A stretch of 54,751 nt of DNA. Source: JAHBXC01 sp964350875. Lineage in GTDB: Bacteria > Planctomycetota > Phycisphaerae > Phycisphaerales > UBA1924. A program made the translations under genes and the position numbers. The number at the start of each line of letters is the position of its first letter. Position 1 is the stretch's first letter. The stretch lies in the NCBI GenBank assembly GCA_964350875.1, contig CAYGLT010000006.1, positions 1 through 54,751 on the forward strand, written 5' to 3'. The notes under the pieces are model-generated. The model was not told the DNA's origin and did not search any database. It saw nothing but the letters and a program-made list of their open reading frames with translations. This document shows, piece after piece, positions 1 to 9,100 of the stretch.

Positions 1-63
1 GACGGGGTAGACGAAACGCTCGGCGAGGAGCGTGAGCGAGTCGCCGAGTAGAGCCGGCGTCAC
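1..63 (-). CDS. 5' end of a gene running off the left edge
   Basis: A GTG at 63-61 overlaps the TGA of the upstream kinase (60-62) as GTGA, the usual sign of translational coupling. It opens a frame with GC-rich third positions that continues to the window edge, giving MTPALLGDSLTLLAERFVYPV. Only 21 residues are visible, so no family can be named. It would be the third gene of the sigma factor-kinase operon and could be the kinase's target or effector; that is inference from position only. Confidence 0.5.
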   Translation of the reverse strand, partial: MTPALLGDSLTLLAERFVYPV

Positions 64-2075
64 CCGGCCTGCGCGGTGACCTGAGGTTCGGGCTCGGTGA
101 GCCGGTCGATCAGCAGTCGGAGCGGCTCGCCGTCAGGATACCCGTCGAGGGTGCTTCGCAAGGATCTCAAATAATCAGACCGCGCGGCGTAGCGTTCGCC
201 ATCCTCGGGATCCGTCATCTCAAGCGCGGCGCAACCCTCGAGGATCTCCAGCACAGTCGACCAGCGATCACCCGCCGCGAGCCGTTCCTCCCACACAGGG
301 GTGAAGCGGTCGAGGATCGCTTGCGCGGTCTCCGGTTCGTCGAGGGTCAACGCCCAGTACGCCGCGGCCGACCCGTATACGAGCGACTGCACGGAGGCGA
401 GGCCTTGCTGTTCGACGCCGCTCTCGAAGATGGTTTCCAAGAGCACGAGCCGCTCGCGTCGTGTGGCGACCTCCGACTCCAGGTGATCGAGGAATTGCGG
501 GCCGAAGATCCATTCGGTTGCCCAGAGCATCGCGAACGCTTCGCCGACGACGCCCTCGTTAACGAGTTTGTCCCACCGTGAACGGAAGATCGCGAGGAAT
601 CGGGGCGCGGCGGTCCGCTTCCATTCCGTTTCAGAGTCCAGACGGGCGGCGGCGACGCGCGCCTCGACTGCGCGCATCTCGGCTTGACGCGACAGCTTGG
701 TGAACACCACTCCCGCGATCGCCACGCCCGTGACGGCCGCGAAGATGCTGGCCGTGATGGCCGGATGGCGCCTGACCCACATCGAAACAACGCGGCTCGG
801 CGCCGGGCGCGTCCACGCGATCGGTTTGCGGGCGAGATAGGTGCGCAGGTCTTCGGCGACCTGCGCGGCGGTGCGCTGGCGCTTGTCGGGGTCGGTCTCA
901 AGGGCGCGGAGCACGATCGCTCGCAAGTCACGAGGGCATCGTTCCAGCAGCGCTGCGCGCGAGGAGTTCGCGCGTTCTTCGTCGAACACCCACCCCGGCG
1001 CGAGCGCGCTGCGGTTCGGAAACACGCCAGTGAGCAGCCAGAACAGGATGCCGCCCAGCGCGTAGATATCGCAGCGAGCGTCGAGAAGGTCGGCCTGCGC
1101 GCGGACCTGTTCCGGCGCCATGAACCCGACCGTTCCGGGCGTCGGATCGGCGCCGTCTTCGCGGATCAGTCGCTCCGACTCGCGGACCGCAAGGCTGAGG
1201 TCGGCGACCTTCGGCGTGCCGTCGTCGGTGACCAGGATGTTGTCCGGTTTCAGGTCAAAGTGGATGAGACCGGCGGAGTGCAGGCCTTGCACGCCGTCGG
1301 CGATCTGCGCGACGAGCCGCGCAGCGTCGGCGGGGGGCATCGGCGTCTGGATGGCGCGCTGTCCCTTGCGGAGCGAGCCGCCCGCAACATACTCGGTCAC
1401 GATGTATCCGAGACCGTCTTCCGTGGTCCCGGCGTCGTACACGCGCACGACATTCGGGTGGTCCACGCGGCGTGCCTTCGCGCCTTCGTCGGAGATCTGC
1501 GTCGCCTCGCCCTCGGCGTTCTCCGAGAGCATGACCTTGATCGCGACCTGCGCGGGTTTGTCGGCTTCGGACAGCGCGCGGTCGATCGCCAGATACACCG
1601 CGCCGTGCGCGCCCATCCCGAGCAGCCCCACCAGCCGGAATCGCCGCTCGTTCCTCGTGAACGCGGGGCCGAATTCGCAGGGGGGTGTGGGGAGCAGATC
1701 CGCGTGAAGCCGCGCGCGCAGCGCGCCGGTGGAGCACATCATCGCCGAGAGCGTCGCGGCCTCGGTGATCGGGCCGCGGAACTCAGGGTACTCGGCGGCG
1801 AGGGTCTTGCCGGCACGCTCGATGTCGCGACGCCCGGCTCGCGCGCCCGTCGCGCTGAGCAGCGCCGCCTCGATCGCGATGTCCAGCGCGATGGGCTTGG
1901 ACTCGATCCCCGGGATGCGCGTCAGGTACTCGCGGAGTGAGACCTCCTGCCCCCGCGCGATGCGGCTGCGCGCGTGGACGCCGATCGTGTCCGCGAGCGA
2001 GCGCTCGTCCTCGGGCCAGTCGTGCGGCCAGTCGGTGCTGAGCGAAGAAGTGCGCGTCTTGGTGAATTCAGCCAT
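60..2075 (-). CDS. Membrane-anchored Ser/Thr protein kinase with altered HRD and DFG motifs
   Basis: A 671-residue Hanks-type kinase. About 140 N-terminal residues of unknown fold precede the kinase domain (about 145-415). The Gly-rich loop GMGAHGAV is at about 153-160 and the VAIK lysine at 180. The catalytic loop reads HFDLKPDN (272-279), so the HRD arginine is Phe, and the metal-binding DFG reads DLS (292-294). The APE motif (MAPEQV) follows. One transmembrane helix lies at about 440-460, with a predicted helical C-terminal region that may sense a signal. The start overlaps the stop of the sigma factor gene by 8 bp, so the two form an operon, as is common in planctomycetes. The catalytic Asp, Lys and Asn remain, so activity is likely, but loss of the HRD arginine suggests no dependence on activation-loop phosphorylation. 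Confidence 0.93.
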   Translation of the reverse strand: MAEFTKTRTSSLSTDWPHDWPEDERSLADTIGVHARSRIARGQEVSLREYLTRIPGIESKPIALDIAIEAALLSATGARAGRRDIERAGKTLAAEYPEFRGPITEAATLSAMMCSTGALRARLHADLLPTPPCEFGPAFTRNERRFRLVGLLGMGAHGAVYLAIDRALSEADKPAQVAIKVMLSENAEGEATQISDEGAKARRVDHPNVVRVYDAGTTEDGLGYIVTEYVAGGSLRKGQRAIQTPMPPADAARLVAQIADGVQGLHSAGLIHFDLKPDNILVTDDGTPKVADLSLAVRESERLIREDGADPTPGTVGFMAPEQVRAQADLLDARCDIYALGGILFWLLTGVFPNRSALAPGWVFDEERANSSRAALLERCPRDLRAIVLRALETDPDKRQRTAAQVAEDLRTYLARKPIAWTRPAPSRVVSMWVRRHPAITASIFAAVTGVAIAGVVFTKLSRQAEMRAVEARVAAARLDSETEWKRTAAPRFLAIFRSRWDKLVNEGVVGEAFAMLWATEWIFGPQFLDHLESEVATRRERLVLLETIFESGVEQQGLASVQSLVYGSAAAYWALTLDEPETAQAILDRFTPVWEERLAAGDRWSTVLEILEGCAALEMTDPEDGERYAARSDYLRSLRSTLDGYPDGEPLRLLIDRLTEPEPQVTAQAG

Positions 2076-2679
2076 GGTCTTGTCCCCACGCGCGGAGTGC
2101 GTCGCGAAGCTTCAGGCGGATCGTCCGCCACCGTTGGCGCGTGGCCTCGGGCGAGAGGCCGAGCGTGTTGCCTATTTCGGTCAGCGAGTCCCCGGCCAGC
2201 CAACGGGAGATGATCGCTCTGTCGAGGTCAGAGCCGGCGGCGCTGAGGGCACGCTCGATCAGCCCCTCGAACTCCTGCTCGCGTGAGGAGGAGGAGACGA
2301 TCTCGAGAGCCGGGCGCGCCCATGCGGCGTCTTCGCCCTCGACCCGCTGGAGGCGGCTGAGCAGGCGGCGTTTCTCGTACACCGCGTTATGGGCCGTGGT
2401 CATCACGAGCGACCAGAGTTCGTCCGGGCCCGTCGCGCGCAGTTTGCCGTCCAGCACGCACCGGTCGAGGCGGCGGCCGACGGTCGCCAGCAGGTCCTGA
2501 GAGTCAGCGAGTCGCCTGAGCGCGGGGCTCAGACGAAGCCGGACCCGGGCCCGGATGCGGTCCCCGAACCGGTCCAGAAACGCGCCGAGGGCGTCGCGGT
2601 CGCCCGCCCGCATGCGATTGAGAAGTTGGGCGACATCGTCGTCGCGGGAAGAAGTTTCGATTTCTTTGCCAATGGCCAT
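2068..2679 (-). CDS. ECF-type RNA polymerase sigma factor
   Basis: A 203-residue protein of the ECF sigma-70 family. A region-2-like part (about 15-100, with SQDLLATVGRRLDRC and ELWSLVMTTAHNAVYEKRR) is followed by a Ser-rich linker and a region-4 helix-turn-helix at the C-terminus (SLTEIGNTLGLSPEATRQRW). The ATG at 2679 is preferred over codons further upstream because the family-like sequence starts there; the upstream extension is Arg-rich and of low complexity. Its 3' end overlaps the kinase gene, so this sigma factor may be controlled by the membrane kinase, as is known for sigma/kinase pairs of this phylum. No anti-sigma factor is visible next to it. Confidence 0.9.
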   Translation of the reverse strand: MAIGKEIETSSRDDDVAQLLNRMRAGDRDALGAFLDRFGDRIRARVRLRLSPALRRLADSQDLLATVGRRLDRCVLDGKLRATGPDELWSLVMTTAHNAVYEKRRLLSRLQRVEGEDAAWARPALEIVSSSSREQEFEGLIERALSAAGSDLDRAIISRWLAGDSLTEIGNTLGLSPEATRQRWRTIRLKLRDALRAWGQDHG

Positions 2680-2790
2680 CACGCTCGCACCCCGGCCGTC
2701 ATCTCTACGGGTGTGCCGCCCGCGTTCGGACCTGCCTGTGCCGGCATCCGGACGAGTTCGGTGACGGGACGACAAGCGGAGGTTTGAGTG

Positions 2791-3090
2791 ATGAGATTTG
2801 TGCGAAGGCGTGCGCGATCGCTGCGCGCAGGGCGAATGAAGAGTCTGGCGATCGGGTTCGGTTGCACCGCATTGGCCTTCAACCAGGGAGCCTGCCCGGT
2901 CGTCGGGATGCTCGCCAAGTACGCGCCCTCCCCGGAGATGGTCGCGGCGATCGAGGCCAACGACGGAGAGTACTGCGCGCCATGCACCGCCGGCGCGCGC
3001 GATTGCGTGCAGGAACTTGTCGAGTGGTTGGAAGCGCAGATTCGGGGCGATGACACGGTGCCCTTCCCAAGCGGTGAGTGTGACGCCTAA
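2791..3090 (+). CDS. Small Cys-containing protein of unknown function
   Basis: A 99-residue protein starting at ATG 2791, 8 nt after a CGGAGG ribosome-binding site (2777-2782); a GTG at 2788 is less well spaced. The N-terminus is Arg-rich (MRFVRRRARSLRAGRMK) and is followed by a short hydrophobic stretch, then a Cys-containing part with a CAPC motif (CxxC) and an acidic tail. It could be a short secreted or thiol-active protein. Codon third positions are GC-rich, as expected for a real gene here. It is divergent from the sigma factor gene. I do not recognise the family. Confidence 0.55.
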   Translation: MRFVRRRARSLRAGRMKSLAIGFGCTALAFNQGACPVVGMLAKYAPSPEMVAAIEANDGEYCAPCTAGARDCVQELVEWLEAQIRGDDTVPFPSGECDA

Positions 3091-3134
3091 CGCGTCAGTA
3101 GACGAGCAATAAGCACACTTTACCAGAGTTCACG

Positions 3135-3515
3135 ATGCTGAACCAACAATTTCATCCGACGCTGAACAGCCCGGCCTATCGGGAAGCGCTGCGGTTGCGC
3201 GTTGTCTCGGCGCTGGGCCCGGGCTCGTTCCGCACGCACGCCGACGCCTACGGCGTGAACCACGAAACGCTCAGGCGTTGGCTGCGCGGCGAGACGCAGT
3301 TCCCGGCATGGTTCGTGGCCGAGGTGGCCCTCAGAACAGGGGTGTCGGCGCAGCGGTTGCTGTACGGTCGCGAAGCGTCGCCACGCGAAATCATGTCCGA
3401 TCTGGCCATCGCGAATCAGGTCGACAGCGAGACCCTGTTCCGGCTCAAACGCTTCGTGTCGGACATGGAAGAGGTGCTCGGGTCGAAGGCGGGCAAGCGA
3501 ACCGTCCCCCAATGA
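3135..3515 (+). CDS. Small helix-turn-helix DNA-binding protein
   Basis: A 126-residue protein with a Cro/CI-like helix-turn-helix at about 25-75: a THADAYGVNHETLRRWLRGE segment followed by AEVALRTGVSAQRLLYG. The C-terminal half is helical (LFRLKRFVSDMEEVL) and may dimerise. It looks like a transcription regulator. The intergenic region right after it holds a 24-bp near-perfect palindrome (3711-3734), which might be its operator or that of another regulator. There are no partner genes in the same operon. Confidence 0.75.
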   Translation: MLNQQFHPTLNSPAYREALRLRVVSALGPGSFRTHADAYGVNHETLRRWLRGETQFPAWFVAEVALRTGVSAQRLLYGREASPREIMSDLAIANQVDSETLFRLKRFVSDMEEVLGSKAGKRTVPQ

Positions 3516-3907
3516 GGCGGTGAACCAACCCGGTTCAACACCACTCGGGTGGATGCCCGCACGCTGCATGCGTGCGGCGTTGTCATTGCGTCCGTACGGT
3601 CGCGGGGCGGCGTTGCGCAATGAAAGAACGATCATCTCAGGCAGGCTTGTCTCGACCGGTCGCTGTCGTGGTGGCCAGGTCCGGATGGCGGCGTCGGCCC
3701 GGCGTGCGTGCAGCGACACATATATGTGTCACTGTGGGCGCGTGGGCGATTACGCGGAAACCGTAAATTTCCGGAGGGTTATCGGGCAAATCGCTTCGTC
3801 GGTTGGACGCGTTCGGCTACGCTCACGGATCCACTAAGCACGGATTTGTGTCGTGACTGGGCCCGGTCGGCTCCACGACCAGGCCCGCCGAACAGAGAGC
3901 CCCGCAC
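3516..3907. other. Structured intergenic region
   Basis: A stretch of 392 bases with no credible gene. It holds a hairpin at 3557-3577 (8-bp stem CCGCACGC/GCGTGCGG, loop TGCAT) without a T-tract, and the palindrome at 3711-3734. A TACGCT hexamer at 3818-3823 could be a -10 box for the secreted nuclease-like gene at 3908. Confidence 0.6.
3711..3734. promoter_or_regulatory. 24-bp near-perfect palindrome, candidate operator
   Basis: The core GACACATATATGTGTC (3715-3730) is a perfect 16-bp palindrome. Three of the four next base pairs on each side also match (CAGC on the left, ACTG on the right). A long, spacerless, AT-centred palindrome in a GC-rich intergenic region is typical of a site for a dimeric repressor. 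Neighbouring candidates for binding it are the HTH protein encoded at 3135-3515 or the protein itself encoded downstream. Confidence 0.5.
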
Positions 3908-5452
3908 ATGTCGATTCGTCTCCGCCGGCACCTCATTCGCGTCGCGATGGTCGCCGCCTGCGCCGCGCCCGCCAACGCGCAACTCCGCGTCGTCGCTTGG
4001 AATATCTCCAACTACGGCGGGGGACGCGTGCCCTCGATCCACACCTCGGTCTATGGCGAGTTCGAGGGACGCAGCATGGCGCCCGACATGTTCCTGCTTC
4101 AGGAGTTCCTGAGCCAGTCGGCGGTCGATCAGTTCGTCGCCGCGCTGAACTCGGCGCCGGGATCGCCCGGCGACTGGGCCGCCGCCCCGTTCGTCAACGG
4201 TCCCGACACCGACAGCGCGTTCGCCTATCGCACGAGCAAAGTCCAACTGATCGACACCGTGCTGGTCGCCACCGGCAGCCCGTCGCCCAACTTCCCGCGC
4301 AACATCATGCGCTACGACGTACGCCCCGTCGGCTACGACGCGCCCGAGGCCACCATGGCCTGCTACAGCACTCACATGAAGGCCGGCTCGGGCTCCTCGG
4401 ACCAGCAGCGACGCCTCCTCGAGGCGCAGACCATCCGCGCCGACGCCGAATCACTCCCGGAGGGCTGGGCGTTCATGATCGGCGGCGACTTCAACATCCA
4501 GTCGTCCAGCCAGTCCGCCTATCAGGAACTGGTCGGTTTCCAGTTCGATGACAGCGGGCGATTCTTCGATCCCATCAGCACGCCCGGGTCGTGGAACAAC
4601 AACGGCTCGTTTCGATTCGTCCACACGCAGGACCCGGTCGGCGCGGGTGGCATGGACGATCGCCACGACCAGATCCTCCTCTCCCACGAACTCATCGCCC
4701 CGGGCGGCCTCGCCTATGTCGGCGTGTTGAACGGCATCACCGGGCTGCCCGTTCCCTACAGCACCAGCACCTGGGACGACCCCAACCACTCGTACCGTTC
4801 CTGGGGCAACGACGGCACGACATTCAACATCGCGATGCGCACCACCGGCAACACCATGGTCGGGCCCGCGATCGCGCAGGCTCTCAAGGACATCTGCGTC
4901 GGATCCGGCCACCTTCCCGTGTTCCTCGACCTGCTCGTGCCCGCCGAGATCGGGTCCGACATGCTCGTCGATTTCGGCAGCGTCGAACAGGGCTCCCTCG
5001 CCGAAGCCTCCGTCACCGTCTTCAACGACGGCGACACCTCGCTCTGGAACGCGAGCGGCATCTCGGACCTCATGTACGAGTTGACCGCGTCCAGCGGGTT
5101 CACCGCGCCGGCCGGGATGTTCTCCGACGCCGCGGGCGGCGGGGTCAACCTCCACCAACTCACGATGGACACCTCCACCCTCGGCGAAGTGTCCGGAACG
5201 CTGACCATCTTCTCCGACTCCGTGGACGAGCCGGTCCGCGTCATCACGCTCACGGGCACGGTCGTTGGGGTGGCGACCTGCGACGGCGACGCCAACGGCG
5301 ACTCGGTGGTCGATTTCACCGACCTCAACATCGTGCTCGCGTCGTACGGCCAGACCGGCGCCGGCCTCGAGGGAGACTTGGACGGCAACGGAACGGTCGA
5401 CTTCGCTGACCTGAACGAGGTCCTTGCCAACTTCGGGCAGAACTGCCGCTGA
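3908..5452 (+). CDS. Secreted endonuclease/exonuclease/phosphatase-family protein with dockerin-like tail
   Basis: A 514-residue protein with a signal peptide (cleavage near ANA-Q, residue 24). Residues 26-345 carry the EEP fold signature: N32 in AWN, QE at 65-66, H156 in YSTHMK, GDFN at 193-196, D251-D254 and the final histidine in GSGHLPVF (H335). All catalytic motifs are present, so it should be an active metal-dependent phosphodiesterase (DNase, phosphatase or lipase cannot be told apart). Residues 350-450 look like an immunoglobulin-type choice-of-anchor domain. Residues 458-514 form a duplicated calcium loop (GDANGDSVVDF, GDLDGNGTVDF) shared with two other proteins in this window. Start ATG follows an AGAGAG site. 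Confidence 0.88.
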   Translation: MSIRLRRHLIRVAMVAACAAPANAQLRVVAWNISNYGGGRVPSIHTSVYGEFEGRSMAPDMFLLQEFLSQSAVDQFVAALNSAPGSPGDWAAAPFVNGPDTDSAFAYRTSKVQLIDTVLVATGSPSPNFPRNIMRYDVRPVGYDAPEATMACYSTHMKAGSGSSDQQRRLLEAQTIRADAESLPEGWAFMIGGDFNIQSSSQSAYQELVGFQFDDSGRFFDPISTPGSWNNNGSFRFVHTQDPVGAGGMDDRHDQILLSHELIAPGGLAYVGVLNGITGLPVPYSTSTWDDPNHSYRSWGNDGTTFNIAMRTTGNTMVGPAIAQALKDICVGSGHLPVFLDLLVPAEIGSDMLVDFGSVEQGSLAEASVTVFNDGDTSLWNASGISDLMYELTASSGFTAPAGMFSDAAGGGVNLHQLTMDTSTLGEVSGTLTIFSDSVDEPVRVITLTGTVVGVATCDGDANGDSVVDFTDLNIVLASYGQTGAGLEGDLDGNGTVDFADLNEVLANFGQNCR

Positions 5453-5511
5453 ATCCGCTCTGATCGAGTCGGGCGTTCGCCCGTTTGTGGTATGCTGCGC
5501 ACGGGCGGAGC

Positions 5512-6105
5512 ATGCTCACTCGGACGACGACCCAGCTCATCGAAGACCTCCGCGATCCCGGCAACGGGACCGCCTGGGGCGGCTTTGACGCCAGATACCG
5601 CCCGGTGCTGATCGCCTTCGCGCGACGCATCGGGTTCTCGACAGACGACGCCGCCGAACTCGCTCAGCAAACGCTGAGCGAGTTCGCGCGCGCGTACCTC
5701 GACGGCAAGTACGAGCGCGACAAGGGCCGCCTCAGTTCCTGGTTGCTCGGGATCGCGCGAAATGTCGGCCTCTCGATGCGCCGAACGCGCGGCGTCCACC
5801 GGGAGGGCGGCGACAGCAGGATCGTCGAATTCCCCGACGACGAGGCGGCGTCAGACATCTGGCAGGTCGAACGCCGACGCGCCATCCTCGCCGACGCCGT
5901 GGAACAACTCTTCGCGACGAGTCGCGCCGACGCCGCGACCCTGCGCGCGTTCGAACTCTTCGCGTTGCGCGGCGTGCCCGCCGACGAGGTCGCGGCGCAG
6001 TGCGGCATCGGCGTGGACTCCGTCTACCTCGCGAAGAACCGGCTCACCAGGCGCCTCCGCGAGATCGTCGACGCCATCACCGCAGCCTACGACGAGGGCG
6101 AGTGA
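5512..6105 (+). CDS. ECF-type RNA polymerase sigma factor
   Basis: A 197-residue sigma factor. Region 2 spans about 25-95 (FARRIGFSTDDAAELAQQTLSEF, then LSSWLLGIARNVGLSMRR) and region 4 about 130-185 (GVPADEVAAQCGIGVDSVYLAKNRLTRRL). The ATG at 5512 is chosen because the conserved part begins right after it; an in-frame TTG at 5485 adds nine unlikely residues. The stop TGA shares one base with the ATG of the next gene, a kinase carrying a zinc-finger anti-sigma motif, so this sigma factor is very probably held and released by that protein. A TATGCT hexamer at 5491-5496 is a possible -10 box. Confidence 0.92.
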   Translation: MLTRTTTQLIEDLRDPGNGTAWGGFDARYRPVLIAFARRIGFSTDDAAELAQQTLSEFARAYLDGKYERDKGRLSSWLLGIARNVGLSMRRTRGVHREGGDSRIVEFPDDEAASDIWQVERRRAILADAVEQLFATSRADAATLRAFELFALRGVPADEVAAQCGIGVDSVYLAKNRLTRRLREIVDAITAAYDEGE

Positions 6106-9100
6106 TGGCGCGACCGTGCATCACGCCGTCGGCGCTCGAAGCCTTCGCGCTGCGCGGCGAGGGCGATCCATCGGTCGCCGCGCACCTTCTAAGGTGCGAC
6201 GCCTGCCGAGCGCTCGTCGAGGAGATCCGCGCGAACGAACGGTTCCTCGCCGACGCGGCCCCCGCGATCGTTGAGGGACTCACCGCATCGGCGATGGAAC
6301 TCTCCCGGTTCAGCGTGGACGGTTTCGAGATCATCGCCGAGATCAGCAGGGGAGGGCAGGGGGTCGTGTGCCGCGCCGTGCAAAAGGCGACGAAGCGCCC
6401 CGCCGCGATCAAGATGCTCCTCGCCGGCTCGCTCGCGTCCGATCGTCAGCGCGCGCGATTCGACCGTGAGATCGAGATCGCCGCGGCGCTGCGCCACCCG
6501 TACATCGTCACCGTGTTCCAGTCGGGATCGACCGCTGACGGGCTGCGCTTCGTCGCGATGGAGTACATCGAGGGAGTCCCCCTCGACGCGCACCTCCGCT
6601 CCGCCATGCCCGTCGACACGCGGTCCACCAAGGCGCAGGTGGATAGGGTCATGCGGCTGTTCTCGATGATCGCCGCGGGCGTTGCGCACGCGCACGGCGC
6701 GGGCGTGATCCACCGCGACCTCAAACCCTCGAACATCCTCGTCGACGACAACGGCGCGCCGCACATCGTGGACTTCGGGCTCGCCCGGGTCGTCGAGATG
6801 TCCACGGCCTACTCGTACTCGCGCGAGTTCGCGGGCACCCCCGCGTACGCCGCGCCGGAGCAACTGGACCGGTCGATCGGCGATGTCGGCGCCGCCACCG
6901 ATGTGTACGCGATCGGGCTGATGCTCTACACAGCGCTGACGGGCGCGCACCCGTACCCGCTCGACGGCTCGCTCCCGGAGTTGGTCCGCCACGCGGTCTC
7001 GACGCCGCCTGCGCCCCCGTCGAGACTTGTCGGACGCCTGCCTTCCGATGTCGAAACCATCGTCCTCAAATCGCTCGCGAAGGACCCCGAGCGCCGCTAC
7101 CCGAACGCCGCAGCGCTCGCGTCAGACATCGACGACTACCTGTCGGGGCGCCCGATCTCCGCGCGGCGCGACAGCGCGATGTATGTGCTCGGGCGCATGG
7201 CCGCAAGACATCGCGGAGCGGCGCTGGCCGCAGTGTTCATGCTCGTGACGCTTGCGGGCGCCGCGATGGGCCTGGCGTTGCTCGCGCGCGACCTTGACAA
7301 GGAGCGCGTCACGGCGCTCGAGGCGCTCTCGGCCAGCAACATCCATCGCGCGCGGCTCATGGCCGCCACGGGCGAACTCAAGCAGGCCGAGCAACTCCTG
7401 TGGGAGGAGGCCGACGCCGCCGGGGTCGACCCGAACGCTGTCGATCTTTCAGTGGAGCAGTCGCCCGCGGCGCGCCGCGCCACATGGGCCATGATGGAGT
7501 ACTACAGCCGCATCTCGCGCGCGATGCGCGTCGACTTCGGCCGCGTCCCTTCACGAATCCGCTTCGACGCCGAGGGCGCAACCCTGCGCGCGACCGGCGC
7601 GGACGGCGCGACGGCGCATTGGAACGCCGACGGACGGCGGCTCGGGTTCCACGGAACGGTCTGGGACATCGAACCGAAACTCGTCGCGACGATCAGCGCG
7701 AGCGGCGACGGGTCGCTGATCGCGCACGCCGGGCCGGATGGGCTGGGCGTGTACGACGCCGAACGCCGGGAATGGCTTACGGGGTCCGCGCCATGGCCCT
7801 CGGAGCCCCGCATGATCGTGATGAATCCCGCGGGGTCGCAGATCGCTGTGCTCGACGATGCCCACGGTCTGCACATCCGGGACGCGCGAACGCTCGACCA
7901 GGTCGCGGTGCTGATCGAGCCGGGGCCAGAGTGCGACGCCAGCGGGGCCATGTCGTTCTCGACCGACGGCGACTACATGGTTGCGCAGCACACCACGCCG
8001 GACAGAGGCGGCGCCGTGCGACGCTGGGAGACCGCCGGCTGGTCAGAGATCCTCCCGCCGCTCACCGCGAAGCCCTCGCACCGGGTTGTGTTCGAGTCGC
8101 CGATGAATCCGTCCATCAGTGACGGCGGCCTGCGGGTCGCGGCCGGCATGGGCAACAACGCGGCGATGTGGGACTCCGACCGACCCGGCGATCCCGCCAT
8201 GCTGCTCGCGCACCTCGCGTCCGTGAACGGCGTCTGGTTCTCGCGCGACGCCTTGCTCGCGATCAGCGCAAGCCCGGACGGCGATCTCTTCGTCTGGGAT
8301 CTCACCACCAACAAACCGTTGGTCCGCTGGCGCAACGGCGACCGCGCGGTCATGCTCGATGTTCGTCAGGACCTCGGGCTCGTCGCCGTGGCCGACCACG
8401 CCGGCTTTGTCTCGGTGTACGAACTCCGCAAGCACCCGTGGCATACCCGTTACCCGACGCCGCCCGACGGGACGCTCGCCCTGGCGCTCACTCCCGATGG
8501 CTCGCGAGTCGCGTGGGGCGGGCTCGGCGGCTCGATCACCGTGCTGAACCGCACGACAGGCGCGACGCACACCTTCCCTGCCCATGAAGGACTCCTCACG
8601 GCGCTGCAGTTTCTTCCGGGCGACGCGCGGTTGATGAGCGCGGGTCTCGACGGGGCCGTCCGCGTGTGGGAGCACGAGACGGGAACGCTCGCCCGGACGA
8701 TCGACGAAGGACTCGTCGGCGTGTGGTCGCTCGCCATCGACCCGGGCGCAGAGCGACTCGTCGCGACATGCATCAACGGCGAGATCAACGCGTGGAGCCT
8801 CGCCAGCGGCGAACGCACGCTCCTCCGGGCGGGGGGGCTCCCTCGGTCGCCCATGACCAAGTTCAGTCCGGCCGGGGATCTGCTCGTGTCCGCGTGCGTC
8901 GACGGAGTCGCGACGGTGTGGGACCCCGTGCGCGGCCAGGTCATACGCGAACTGAAAGGGCACGGCGCAGCGGTCCGGGCCGCCGCGTTCTCGCCCGACG
9001 GCGCCACGCTCGCCACGGGAAGCGACGATCACACCATCCGGCTCTGGGACGCGCGCACGGGTCGGGAGACGGGCGTCATCCGGGGCGTCCCCCGTGATGT

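Noticed and set aside
2784..3053. An alternative reading frame starting MSDEICAK overlapping the small Cys-containing protein
   Set aside because: Arg-rich in its second half and less fitting codon third positions; the frame from 2791 has the better ribosome-binding site.
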